Source: Methanosarcina sp. MTP4
GTDB lineage: Archaea > Halobacteriota > Methanosarcinia > Methanosarcinales > Methanosarcinaceae
Reading direction: 5' to 3'
DNA: 64,000 nt
Assembly (NCBI RefSeq): GCF_000970045.1
Contig: NZ_CP009505.1
Span: forward strand, 2,666,001-2,730,000
Below the pieces are notes generated by a model. It worked only from the letters and a program-made list of their open reading frames with translations, searched no databases and was not told the DNA's origin. The position numbers and the translations under genes are program-made. Shown here one piece after another: positions 35,875 to 44,776 of the stretch (position 1 is its first letter; each line of letters begins with the position of its first letter).

Positions 35875-37269
35875 TCAAGTTTCATTCATCAATTTTATGA
35901 ATAACTCGTCCTTCCATAATATTTTAAAATCCTCGTCGTTTTTTGCATATTCCTTCCATTCCGGATTAACTTTTATTGCGTTTTTTAGATCATGAAGTGC
36001 CTCTTTTTTCTTTCCGTTCGTACAGTAAATACAGGCACGGTCGTAGAGTGCATCTTGGTCGTCAGGGTCTGTTTCCAAAACTGTGTTATAAACTTTTAAG
36101 GCGTCCTCAAGCCTGCCTATTATGAACAAAGATTTTCCTTTGTTAATCATTGCGTCTGCATTCTCTTGATTTATTCCCAGAGCCCTGTCATAAGCCTTCA
36201 GAGCATCTTCGTGCTTATCAAGACTGGAAAGGGAGGCCCCCAGGCCAATAAATGAGCCTTCGTGGTTTTTGTTGAGGTCGGTGGAATGTTCAAACATTTT
36301 TCTGGAACACTCATATTTTTCTTTGTTAAAATAAGCGATTCCAAGGTTGTAAAATAAACTGTAAAGAAGCTGATATTCAGATTCAGCTTTTTTTGCTTCA
36401 ATACAATTTTTTGCAGAAAGTTCAAGGAATTCAAACTGCTGATTTTTTGTGTATCGAGAATACGCTTCAAGAGCTTCTGTATAATACTTTAATCCGGTCC
36501 ATGTTTTTGCCTGGAGTTCTTCTTTTGAGATGTCATAAACTATCATGAAGGCAAGTTCCCGGATTTTGCTTATAATCTGGTCCCCATCACCATTTTGAAT
36601 ATTTTCACGGCTGGTGTCCCAATAAAAGACCTCGTTACCCTCCATCTGTGCGGTTACACGGATACCTGATTCACATTCCTGCAGATTTCCTGTGATTCGC
36701 CTCCCTGGGCCTCCCAGAGGCCACAATTGTTTGAGGATAACAGCTAAGTCTCCTACCGGTAGGTTCACCCCACCGATGCTAAATTCTCCTACACTGGATA
36801 TTTTAGCTTCAAGACATTCCCTATTAGGGGTCACTTTTGGCAATATGATTTTTTCGGGGTTTATGTTGAGGTAGTCATTACAGTGAATCTGATCAATTCG
36901 GCGCAGTTCCAGAATAAGGGAATCTGAGATTATTTTTTCATTATATTTCTTTTCGGAGATATGGATGTCGAAGGGTGACACGACAATTTTTTCATCTTCT
37001 CTGGACATCCATATAATCATTTTGAACATGAAAGTTAAAAGAGTTATAGCTACAAGGAACTGAACAATAGAGAATATTAAGTCATTAATAGAGGATATTG
37101 AATTACTAGTAGAGGATATTAAGTTATTAATAGAGAATGTTGAGTTATTCGTAGGGAATGTTGATTTATTGGCAGTATCCAGTAGAAAATTCTCTCCGTA
37201 AGAGCCAGTGAGGGTCTGTTGGAATATAGGAATTGCTGATTGTGCGCTTTCAATTAATTTTTTGATCAT
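35875..37269 (-). CDS. Membrane-anchored TPR protein
   Basis: 464 aa. The N-terminal 60 residues contain a low-complexity Asn/Ser/Ile repeat (STFPTNNSTFSINNLISSTS) and one membrane helix at about 63-87 (LIFSIVQFLVAITLLTFMFKMI). Next is a domain of about 180 residues containing EFSIGGVNLPVGDLAVILK and GRRITGNLQECESGIRVTAQ, which I have no name for. From about residue 300 there are at least four TPR units (LFYNLGIAYFNKEKYECSRKMF, GASLSSLDKHEDALKAYDRA and so on). ATG at 37269 has an excellent GGAGGAAG Shine-Dalgarno. It could be a scaffold of a signalling complex; the target is unknown. Confidence 0.75.
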   Translation of the reverse strand: MIKKLIESAQSAIPIFQQTLTGSYGENFLLDTANKSTFPTNNSTFSINNLISSTSNSISSINDLIFSIVQFLVAITLLTFMFKMIIWMSREDEKIVVSPFDIHISEKKYNEKIISDSLILELRRIDQIHCNDYLNINPEKIILPKVTPNRECLEAKISSVGEFSIGGVNLPVGDLAVILKQLWPLGGPGRRITGNLQECESGIRVTAQMEGNEVFYWDTSRENIQNGDGDQIISKIRELAFMIVYDISKEELQAKTWTGLKYYTEALEAYSRYTKNQQFEFLELSAKNCIEAKKAESEYQLLYSLFYNLGIAYFNKEKYECSRKMFEHSTDLNKNHEGSFIGLGASLSSLDKHEDALKAYDRALGINQENADAMINKGKSLFIIGRLEDALKVYNTVLETDPDDQDALYDRACIYCTNGKKKEALHDLKNAIKVNPEWKEYAKNDEDFKILWKDELFIKLMNET

Positions 37270-37895
37270 TACTTCCTCCAGTATGACCCCCTCACTCGAA
37301 GATAAAAATACTGCCTTACATCCAGGTAAATATCACAGATTAAATATGCGTCTTATCTTAATAAAACATACAGTTGAAGGATGAAGTGAGATCTAGATTT
37401 TGTAAGCTTTTGTTCCCTTCTCCTTTCTTATTACAGGTATTGAGGCTACTGTATATCTCTTCCTCGGAGGCCGGATATCAAAAGCTTTTTGATTTCAGTC
37501 GAATTTGTTTCCTTTTACGAAATATGGAGTGGAGGCGCGAACGTACCCCGTTGCTTGCAGTGTGGTGCTCCGAAGATAACAAGTAACAGGAGCGAAGATA
37601 ACAATTAATAGGGGGATCGATTCAGATGCAAATCAAAGCTGCGAGAAAAGCTCTGGATTCGTGTTAGTCCCGCTAATATATCTCCGGGGCCCTTAAAGAA
37701 GAATAAAGGCCCCGAATACATCTCTTTTTGAATATTCAATCAGGGTCTTACAAATTAATGAAAATAGCTCTTTTTTGAGAAAGTTATGCAAAAATGATTT
37801 AACTTTTTATATAACCTTATACGTATTCGGAATCAGAATTTTTGCCTTTTAGTGATCGAGTGTTAGGACTTTAAGCCGAAAAAACAGGGAAACAC
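37270..37895. other. Intergenic region with hairpin
   Basis: No gene is supported; a frame at 37374-37586 lacks a plausible start site and coding pattern. A GC-rich hairpin lies at 37685-37714. A TATA-like TTTTTATATAACC at about 37803-37815 probably serves the Cache-cupin gene. Confidence 0.5.
37685..37714. other. GC-rich hairpin
   Basis: CGGGGCCCTT and AAAGGCCCCG form a stem of about 9-10 bp with an A-rich loop of about 10 nt. It stands out in AT-rich DNA. It may be the remnant of a terminator or a structured RNA element; no gene ends immediately before it. Confidence 0.5.
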
Positions 37896-38957
37896 ATGAA
37901 TCTGATAAAATTTGTTTGCGGCATGCTTGCAGTCGCCCTGGTCCTGGGAATTCTTACCAGTGGAAGTCCGGATGATGGAAATCAGGACAACTCTACCTTC
38001 AGCCTGGACGGAACTGCCAGCGAAACCGGAGGAGATTCCCGGGCAGAAGAAATGGAAACAGAAGACCCGGGAGAAAGGTATGATTCCGGAGAGGGCATGG
38101 AGGCAGATATTGCTTCGACAGAGCCTGCAGCTTCGGAACCTGAACTGCCGGGAACTCTGATGTTCGGCGAAGGAAAAAGCGATATGGCAGGCCAGCAAAG
38201 GTACATCGAAGCCAGGGTAAAAGCCACAGCCGGGCTTATCGAGGAAGAAGGGGATAAAATATTTCCGGATTTCAGAGAAGAAGGCACTTCCTGGTTCCAC
38301 CATGACTTCTATGTCTTTGTCTGGAAAACCGACGGGACGGCTGTTGTCTATCCCCCGGACAGCAGCATGGAAGGGCAAGACCTGAAAGAGCTTCAGGACT
38401 CCACCGGGAAACCCATAGGAGAACTTTTCATTGAAACCGCCCTTAGCGGGGAGAGGGAAGGCTGGGTGGACTACTATTGGCCAAAACCCGGGGAAGACGA
38501 GCCTGTCTTGAAGTATTCCTTTATCAGGAAGGTTAACAGGGACGGACAGGACTACCTTGTCGGAGCAGGTTTTTACGCGGATGACTACCTTATTTCCAGA
38601 AACCTCGATGAATGCAAAGTCCTCTCCCGCGACGGAGGCATCTACGTTTCCGAGCTCTTACACCCGGAAAACTTTGACAGGGAACTCGATCTGGACTACA
38701 GCATCGCTCATTCCATCATCGAACCCGGGGAAAACAATGCCCCCCACCTGATGAGCAACCCTGAAGTCTACTACATACTCGAAGGGGGGGGAGTGATCTA
38801 TATAGATGGGGTCCCGGTAAAACTCCGGCCCGGACAGCTGGTGTACATCCCTGAAGATTCTATCCAGTGCACTTACAACACGGGAAACACAAGCCTTGAG
38901 TTCCTGGCAATAAACCAGCCTGCCTGGGACGAGGATAAAGAAGAGATTTTCGACTGA
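37896..38957 (+). CDS. Secreted Cache-cupin fusion protein
   Basis: 353 aa. N-terminal signal or anchor (LIKFVCGMLAVALVLGILT), then an acidic linker to residue about 80. Residues 95-225 form a single Cache-type sensor domain: RYIEARVKATAGLIEEEGDK, FHHDFYVFVWKTDGTAVVYPP, GEREGWVDYYWPKPGEDEP and YLVGAGFYADDY. Residues 245-345 are a cupin: IIEPGENNAPHLMSNPEVYYI, then GGGVIYIDGVPVKLRPGQLVYIP. Only one His is obvious in the first cupin motif, so metal binding is uncertain. Cache domains normally belong to receptors; here a cupin replaces the signalling part. The role may be small-molecule binding outside the cell. Confidence 0.8.
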   Translation: MNLIKFVCGMLAVALVLGILTSGSPDDGNQDNSTFSLDGTASETGGDSRAEEMETEDPGERYDSGEGMEADIASTEPAASEPELPGTLMFGEGKSDMAGQQRYIEARVKATAGLIEEEGDKIFPDFREEGTSWFHHDFYVFVWKTDGTAVVYPPDSSMEGQDLKELQDSTGKPIGELFIETALSGEREGWVDYYWPKPGEDEPVLKYSFIRKVNRDGQDYLVGAGFYADDYLISRNLDECKVLSRDGGIYVSELLHPENFDRELDLDYSIAHSIIEPGENNAPHLMSNPEVYYILEGGGVIYIDGVPVKLRPGQLVYIPEDSIQCTYNTGNTSLEFLAINQPAWDEDKEEIFD

Positions 38958-39004
38958 ATGACAAACAAGAAAGTGAAAAACAAAGCCAAAAAGCGGGAAT
39001 GTCT

Positions 39005-41287
39005 TCATTCATAGACGATGCACATCCCCCAGCTGTCCAGGGTGCCGGTGTCCCTCTCTGCCAGGTCAAAAACTTTCAGGGTCCAGGTGCCTTTCATTTC
39101 TTTGCTGACGGCTGCCTGTAAATCTTCATCCCATTTGGTGCTGCATACTTTTTTGATTTCCCTTCTGCTGTACCCGGTCCTGTTGTGCAGCATCAGTTTC
39201 TTCCCTGAAGGCATGAGAAGGATTACCCTGAGGTCCCCGATCCAGGGATGGGTGATTCCAAGAGAGACGTCCAGGTTTACAATCTTCCCGGGCCTTTCAA
39301 TATAGATCTGGCTTTCGATGCCCTTCGAATCGTTATCGGGAATTTCCTGCCACAGGAAAAGTTCTCTCCGGAGCTCTTTCTTTTCGGCTTTCTGGACCAG
39401 AAACTTAAGCCCCCAGCCGACCAGGGAACCAGCGTGGTCCCTGGCGTGGTCCGCGACCCACAAGCGCCATTTCCCGTGAACTCGCTCACCAATGCAGGTC
39501 CTGAGCTTCGGGGCTGAGCCCAGGTTGTATGTTCTGGATATGTTTTTCCCAGGGAGTCCTTTCCGGTCATGCAGGACAACCGTTCCCCCGGCAGGGGTGA
39601 GAAGAGTAATCCTCAGGTCCCTTGTATAAGGATGTTCGATGTTCACCTTCACCCGGATGTCTTTTACCAGCCCCTCCTCCTCGACATCAATAGCACTCAG
39701 GACTCCTTCCGGATGCAGGTCAGGGATAGGGACCGGAGTTTCGGGAGATACTTCCCCTTTGACTATGAGCAGGGCTCCTGAGGGCTGCCCGAGCCCCACT
39801 GCAGCCCAGGCATTCTTGATTGCGGCGTATTCGGCTCCCTCTTCCCCGTAGAGCTGACGGCAGGCATTCAACTGGGCATACCGGGCTTCCCTGAAAGTCC
39901 ACCTGCTCAGGGTTGCACTGCAGAGGTATGCGGTCAGGGCGAGATAGTAGATCTGCTCAGCTTTTTTACGGGCAATTCCCTCGACACTGATTCCGTAATG
40001 CGTCCCCCCGGCTATGATCAGGTATGCAAGCTTGTTGGGGATCCCGCTGTTTAGATGGACGTAACCACTGTCGTTTTTGTACTGATCGGGCAGTTCCCCG
40101 GAAGTGAGCTTCATGTAGTTATCCATGTGGTCGATCTGCCCGTATTTCGGGGGGTCCGAGAGGTCACGCAGGGCATCCCCCTCATAAAAGGGAGTGTAGA
40201 CCCCTTCCCCGATTTCCCATTCCTCTATTTTTCCTCTGTTTGAGATCAGGACCGCAAAGACGTCTGCAAAGGACTCGTCCAGGGCTCCAGCTTCTTCACT
40301 GTACACGAACTTTGCAGTATAGGCAGCCAGGGCATGGGTCAGTTCATGGGCAACGATATCCAAGGCAAAAGCAAGGGGGAGCCACCTGTACCCGTCTCCG
40401 TCCCCGAAAACGAGCTGTTTGTAATGGTCGCTCCAGAAAGCGTTATTGAAATTCTTTTGGAAATGGACGGTGGACACAAGGGGCGAGCCCCGGTTATCAT
40501 AACTGTCCCTTCCGAACCTGTGCTTAAAATACCAGTATACTGTTGCCATATTATCATGGGCTGCCCGGGCTACCTCGTCAGGGCCGGCCTGTCCGTCTTC
40601 AAGCAGCAGTTCTCCGGGAAGGACTTCCTTATTGTGCCCGGAATACGTTTTTCTCGAAAGGGCAGCCCTGATCTGGGAAAATTTGTACCGCAGTTCCCCG
40701 GTATGGGCATCGATAAAATAGAACCTGCCTGCCAGACCTTTTGAAGAAAGGGATTCGACCTGCCAGACCAGGTGCACCTGCTCTTCCCTATCCCTGTACA
40801 GCATCAGCCTGGTACTGAGGATAACGGTTCCTTTTCCGGGGCCAATGTCTTCAAAAACGGTTTTCACAGCATCGGGTTCTCCGATATTCGGCTCCAGGGA
40901 AACGGAAAGCTCCATCAGCCGAAAATCCTTGTATGCAATGACCTCTCCTGCAGGATTTATGTGAACCTGTACAGACCCCTCAAATACGGGGACCCCGCTT
41001 AAAAGCTGGAGGAAAACGACATGAAAAAAGCCCATAAAGTCGGTCTCCAGGACTACAAGTTCCAGTTTTTCATCAAATCCCTCCTGCCTCTCCAGAAGCT
41101 CCCGGGATTCTTCAAGGAAGCGGCGGGCAATACTCTCCGGGCTGTCGGGGGATGGCCTCGAAAGCGTCCCCTTGATGAACTTTGGGAATTTCCCCAGGGA
41201 ATCCCAGAAAATTTTACATTCCGGGTCGAGATCCATCAACTTTGCCACAGCCATTGCCTGCTTTTCGCTCAGTTCCAGTACTCCCAT
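39005..41287 (-). CDS. M4 (thermolysin-type) metalloprotease with two P domains
   Basis: 760 aa. N-terminal FTP/PepSY-like propeptide (residues 60-200). The M4 catalytic domain carries DIVAHELTHALAAY (HExxH), EAGALDESFADVFAVL (third zinc ligand) and YVHLNSGIPNKLAYLIIAGG. Two C-terminal P/Homo B domains follow (about 515-640 and 645-760), both with HPYTRDLRITLLTPAGG or HPWIGDLRVILLMPSGK and WxLxVxDxAxxDxGxLxxWGL. Typical bacterial proteins of this type are secreted, but this one has no visible signal peptide: the N-terminus MGVLELSEKQAMAVAKLMDL is soluble. It may act inside the cell or be released another way. Bacterial origin by transfer is likely. Confidence 0.88.
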   Translation of the reverse strand: MGVLELSEKQAMAVAKLMDLDPECKIFWDSLGKFPKFIKGTLSRPSPDSPESIARRFLEESRELLERQEGFDEKLELVVLETDFMGFFHVVFLQLLSGVPVFEGSVQVHINPAGEVIAYKDFRLMELSVSLEPNIGEPDAVKTVFEDIGPGKGTVILSTRLMLYRDREEQVHLVWQVESLSSKGLAGRFYFIDAHTGELRYKFSQIRAALSRKTYSGHNKEVLPGELLLEDGQAGPDEVARAAHDNMATVYWYFKHRFGRDSYDNRGSPLVSTVHFQKNFNNAFWSDHYKQLVFGDGDGYRWLPLAFALDIVAHELTHALAAYTAKFVYSEEAGALDESFADVFAVLISNRGKIEEWEIGEGVYTPFYEGDALRDLSDPPKYGQIDHMDNYMKLTSGELPDQYKNDSGYVHLNSGIPNKLAYLIIAGGTHYGISVEGIARKKAEQIYYLALTAYLCSATLSRWTFREARYAQLNACRQLYGEEGAEYAAIKNAWAAVGLGQPSGALLIVKGEVSPETPVPIPDLHPEGVLSAIDVEEEGLVKDIRVKVNIEHPYTRDLRITLLTPAGGTVVLHDRKGLPGKNISRTYNLGSAPKLRTCIGERVHGKWRLWVADHARDHAGSLVGWGLKFLVQKAEKKELRRELFLWQEIPDNDSKGIESQIYIERPGKIVNLDVSLGITHPWIGDLRVILLMPSGKKLMLHNRTGYSRREIKKVCSTKWDEDLQAAVSKEMKGTWTLKVFDLAERDTGTLDSWGMCIVYE

Positions 41288-41620
41288 GCATCCCCCGGAG
41301 CCCTTTGAATCCCCTGATACAGTCTGTTATTCTTTCTTCCCTCAGGCCTTCAATCCGTTAATCAATCAGTACGTCAGTCAATTAGTAAGTCACTATAGTC
41401 CCGAACGTAAACATTTACACTTACATTATAACCACGGAAGACGCGGAAAGCACGGAAGGATTGTGCCCCTATTTCCTTTATTCCGTGTTTTCCGGGCTTT
41501 ATGTGGTTAAACTTTCACTTGAGATTGGTTAAAGAATTTAAGTCCTTGAATATAAATCAGTAAATCGGTAAGTCACTAAATCTGGAAGTCACTAAATCGG
41601 CAATTTTGTCAGCCAGCCAA
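41288..41620. other. Intergenic region with long imperfect inverted repeat
   Basis: No gene is seen. It contains the inverted repeat at 41429-41509 and loosely repeated AGTCACTAAATC phrases at about 41535-41605. Confidence 0.6.
41429..41509. repeat. 81-bp imperfect inverted repeat (CCACGGAAGACGCGGAAAGC type)
   Basis: Left arm TAACCACGGAAG...CGGAAAGCACGGAA, right arm TTCCGTGTTTTCCG...TATGTGGTTA. The outermost 7 bp and the inner 14 bp (one mismatch) pair. The phrase CCACGGAAGACGCGGAAAGC resembles a widespread short palindromic repeat type seen scattered in microbial intergenic DNA. It could be a non-autonomous mobile palindrome or a strong RNA hairpin. Confidence 0.7.
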
Positions 41621-41998
41621 TCAGTCCGGAGGCATAACCTCCATGAGTATCGTCCAACACACCGAAAAAAAGACTACGAAATAGAAAACAACCACCAGAA
41701 ACCTGTCAATGAGTTCGACTCTCTGCACGATTCGAATCCAGAGAAGCGAAAAGAAAACTGCTGAGACGTAGACCAGAGGAGAAGTCCACCCGAAAAAAGT
41801 AAAGACCAGGTAGAGCTGCAAAAGCGCAAAAAAACCCATCCCTGCCGGGAAGCAGAGATACACGGAAAACATGCCTGCAAAGTCCGCCCCAACCGTATAA
41901 AGGAGGTGCGGGACAAGCGATAAAGATACGAAAACCAGAAACTGCCAGCTCTTCAGAGTCTCCTTTAAGGTGAGCTGCTTTCTCCTCCTGCTTATCAT
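41621..41998 (-). CDS. Small multi-pass membrane protein
   Basis: 125 aa with four hydrophobic segments (about 15-33, 40-63, 65-85 and 95-118) and a basic N-terminus (MISRRRKQLTLKE). ATG at 41998 is selected because GGGGAGAAA is directly upstream on its strand; the longer frame to 42175 begins with sequence that does not look coding. I do not recognise the family. Confidence 0.6.
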   Translation of the reverse strand: MISRRRKQLTLKETLKSWQFLVFVSLSLVPHLLYTVGADFAGMFSVYLCFPAGMGFFALLQLYLVFTFFGWTSPLVYVSAVFFSLLWIRIVQRVELIDRFLVVVFYFVVFFSVCWTILMEVMPPD

Positions 41999-42214
41999 TT
42001 TCTCCCCATGGATTTTATGAGCTACTCGTATATTTCGGTTACTGTCATGAGTGATGAAAGCAGAAAACCGCCCAAAAAACAAATAAAAAATTGAGTGTTC
42101 TGAAAACCGAGAAAAGATCCAGAAGAGATACTTAGATTTAATGAAAAAGAGGGTAAGAAAGGAAAACGGACCCACCTGTCACATTGCCACTGAAATTTGC
42201 AACAGGGAGTACGT

Positions 42215-44776
42215 TCAGTACTGGAGTGGGCCTATGAACTGCCCGAAGGCAATAGGATTGCTTTCTAAAGGAACATTATCTATTACAGTGTTGTTTTCTG
42301 TATCAATTACAGAGATATTTTTGCTTTTATAGTTCGCCACGTATACCATTTTTCCATCCGGCGTGACTGCAACTCCTTTAGGACAGCTGCCGACAGGCAC
42401 CCTGGCTGTAACAGTGTTTGTAGCTGTGTCAATTACAGAGACGTTGTTGCTGCCATAGTTCGCCACATATACCTCTTTTCCATCCGGCGTGACTGCAACC
42501 CCCCTGGGACGGCTTCCAACAGGCACATTATCTGTAACAGTGCTTGTGGCTGTATCAATTACAGAGACGTTGTTGCTTTCAGAGTTCGCCACATATACCT
42601 CTTTTCCATCCGGCGTGACTGCAACTCCCTCAGGACAGCTGCCGACAGGCACCGTGGATGTAACAGTGTTTGTGGCTGTATCAATTACAGAGACGTTATC
42701 GCTCCGGTGGTTCGCCACATATACCTTTGTTCCTGCCTGGTTGACTGCAACTCCCCAGGGATAGCTGCCGACAGGCACCGTGGCTATAACCTTATTTGTA
42801 GCTGTATCAATTACAGAGACGTTGTTGCTTTCAGAGTTTGCCACATACACAATTGTTCCTGCCTGGCTGATTGCAACTCCCCAGGGATAGCTGCCGACAG
42901 GCACCGTGGCTATAACCTTGTTTGTAGCTGTGTCAATTACGGAGACGTTATCGCCCCGGTGGTTCACTACATATACTTTTTTTCCGTCCGGTGCGACTGC
43001 AACTCCCCAGGGACAGTTTCCTACAGGCACAGTGGCTGTAACATTGTTTGTGGAGGTGTTAATTACAGAGACGTTGTTGCTTTCAGAGTTAGTGATATAT
43101 AAGGCATATGGCTTGTCGGGGTCGGAAGTGTCGGGAAATTTCTGAACGGTTATTGTGGCATGTGTTGAATTTGTACCGTTTTTATTGATTGCTGTCAGGT
43201 TAACGTTATAGATTCCTGCTGTAGAGTAGGTATGCATTGGATTCTGCTCGGTTGAAGGAGCATTGTCTCCAAAGTCCCAGTTCCATTCTGTTGCATTTTC
43301 AGAGAGGTCTGTAAACTGTACAGAAAGGGGAGTATAACCCTGTGTGACATTGCTGCTGAAGTTCGAAACAGGAAGGACGGAAGGAGGCGGAGGAGGTTTC
43401 GAAACGGTTATTGTGGCATTCTTTGAATCTGTATATATTCCATTGGTTACAGTTAGCGTAACGTTATAGCTTCCTGCTGTAGAGTAAGTGTGCGTTGGAT
43501 TCTGCTCGGGTGAATTCGCTTTGTCTCCAAAGTCCCAGTTCCATTCTTTTACATTTTCAGATAGGTCTGTAAACTGCACAGAAAGAGGATTACCCTGCGT
43601 GACATTGCTGATGAAATTTGCAACAGGAAGGACGGAAGGACGCGGAGGACGCGGAGGACGCGGAGGACGCAGAGGAGGTTTCGAAACGGTTATTGTGGCA
43701 TTCTTTGAATCTGTATATATTCCATTGGTTACAGTTAGCGTAACGTTATAGTTTCCTGCTGTAGAGTAAGTGTGCGTTGGATTCTGCTCGGGTGAATTCG
43801 CTTTGTCTCCAAAGTCCCAGTTCCATTCTGTTGCATTTTCAGATAGGTCTGTAAACTGCACAGAAAGAGGATTACCCTGCGTGACATTGCTGATGAAATT
43901 TGCAACAGGAAGGACGGAAGGAGGCGGAGGCGGAGGCGGTTTCTGAACGGTTATGTTGGCAAGTTTTGAATCTGTACCGTTTGCATTGGATACTGTCAGG
44001 TTAACGGTATAGTTTCCTGCTGTAGAGTAAGTATGCGTTGTATTCTTCCAGGTTGTATTCTTCCAGGTTGTATTCTTCCAGGTTGTATTCGTTCCGTCTC
44101 CAAAGTCCCAATTCCATCCTGTTGCATTTTCAGATAGATCTGTAAACTGTACAGGAAAGGGAACATAACCATCGGTGACATTGATACTGAAATTTGCGAC
44201 AGGTATTTCTGTTTGTTCGGGAATTGATATTATTTTTCCTTGTTTGGGAACTGTTATTATTTTTCTTTGTTCGAGAACGGTTATTGCATCAAGAAATGTT
44301 ATTGAATCAATATTTGAATCTATACTTTTTCCAGGGGAGATCGGGCTGACTGGATCGGGGTTTACATCATAACTTACCATGGAAAAGCCGACCATGGCCA
44401 ATAGTGCTATACAAACTACGACCGCCAGGATCACTCTAGGAGCTGGCCAGAATAAGATCTTTGTCAAGTCCTTACTATAAGTAGCCTCATAAACCGACTG
44501 TAAATTCTCCGTCCAGGACTCAGAAACATTTTCCTGTGGGGTATCATTAACCGACTTTATAGTATTTTCCAGTGCATTTTTAAAGTAAGGATCGTTCTCA
44601 AAATATTGTTCCAGCTGATCATCTGACATATTTTTAATCTTGGCTTCGAATATCTTTTTCTGGCTTTCTGTTAGGCTTTTCATCAGTTTCTTGGTTGACT
44701 CCCTGACTACATTGCTGACAGCAGTCTGGGTGAAAACTTTTACACTAACCTTTACATCCGGTTTAATGTCACTCAT
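42215..44776 (-). CDS. Membrane-anchored surface protein with four PKD domains and a YVTN beta-propeller
   Basis: 853 aa. The first 110 residues are soluble and charged, then one membrane helix at about 114-134 (RVILAVVVCIALLAMVGFSM), so the C-terminal part should be outside the cell. Four PKD domains (about 195-520) each show VQFTDLSENATEWNWDFGD and HTYSTAGxYNVxLT. The second linker is a Pro/Arg repeat (RPPRPPRPPRP). Seven YVTN repeats (about 530-840: NVSVIDTATNxVxATVPVGS followed by PxGVAVTPDGKxVYVAN) make a seven-bladed propeller. Both types are common in Methanosarcina surface proteins. The start MSDIKPD (44776) overlaps the upstream gene by 8 nt, so the two genes are one operon. Confidence 0.85.
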   Translation of the reverse strand: MSDIKPDVKVSVKVFTQTAVSNVVRESTKKLMKSLTESQKKIFEAKIKNMSDDQLEQYFENDPYFKNALENTIKSVNDTPQENVSESWTENLQSVYEATYSKDLTKILFWPAPRVILAVVVCIALLAMVGFSMVSYDVNPDPVSPISPGKSIDSNIDSITFLDAITVLEQRKIITVPKQGKIISIPEQTEIPVANFSINVTDGYVPFPVQFTDLSENATGWNWDFGDGTNTTWKNTTWKNTTWKNTTHTYSTAGNYTVNLTVSNANGTDSKLANITVQKPPPPPPPSVLPVANFISNVTQGNPLSVQFTDLSENATEWNWDFGDKANSPEQNPTHTYSTAGNYNVTLTVTNGIYTDSKNATITVSKPPLRPPRPPRPPRPSVLPVANFISNVTQGNPLSVQFTDLSENVKEWNWDFGDKANSPEQNPTHTYSTAGSYNVTLTVTNGIYTDSKNATITVSKPPPPPSVLPVSNFSSNVTQGYTPLSVQFTDLSENATEWNWDFGDNAPSTEQNPMHTYSTAGIYNVNLTAINKNGTNSTHATITVQKFPDTSDPDKPYALYITNSESNNVSVINTSTNNVTATVPVGNCPWGVAVAPDGKKVYVVNHRGDNVSVIDTATNKVIATVPVGSYPWGVAISQAGTIVYVANSESNNVSVIDTATNKVIATVPVGSYPWGVAVNQAGTKVYVANHRSDNVSVIDTATNTVTSTVPVGSCPEGVAVTPDGKEVYVANSESNNVSVIDTATSTVTDNVPVGSRPRGVAVTPDGKEVYVANYGSNNVSVIDTATNTVTARVPVGSCPKGVAVTPDGKMVYVANYKSKNISVIDTENNTVIDNVPLESNPIAFGQFIGPLQY

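Noticed and set aside
37374-37586. 70-codon plus-strand frame
   Set aside because: No Shine-Dalgarno, no recognisable motifs and biased Phe/Leu composition of AT-rich DNA.
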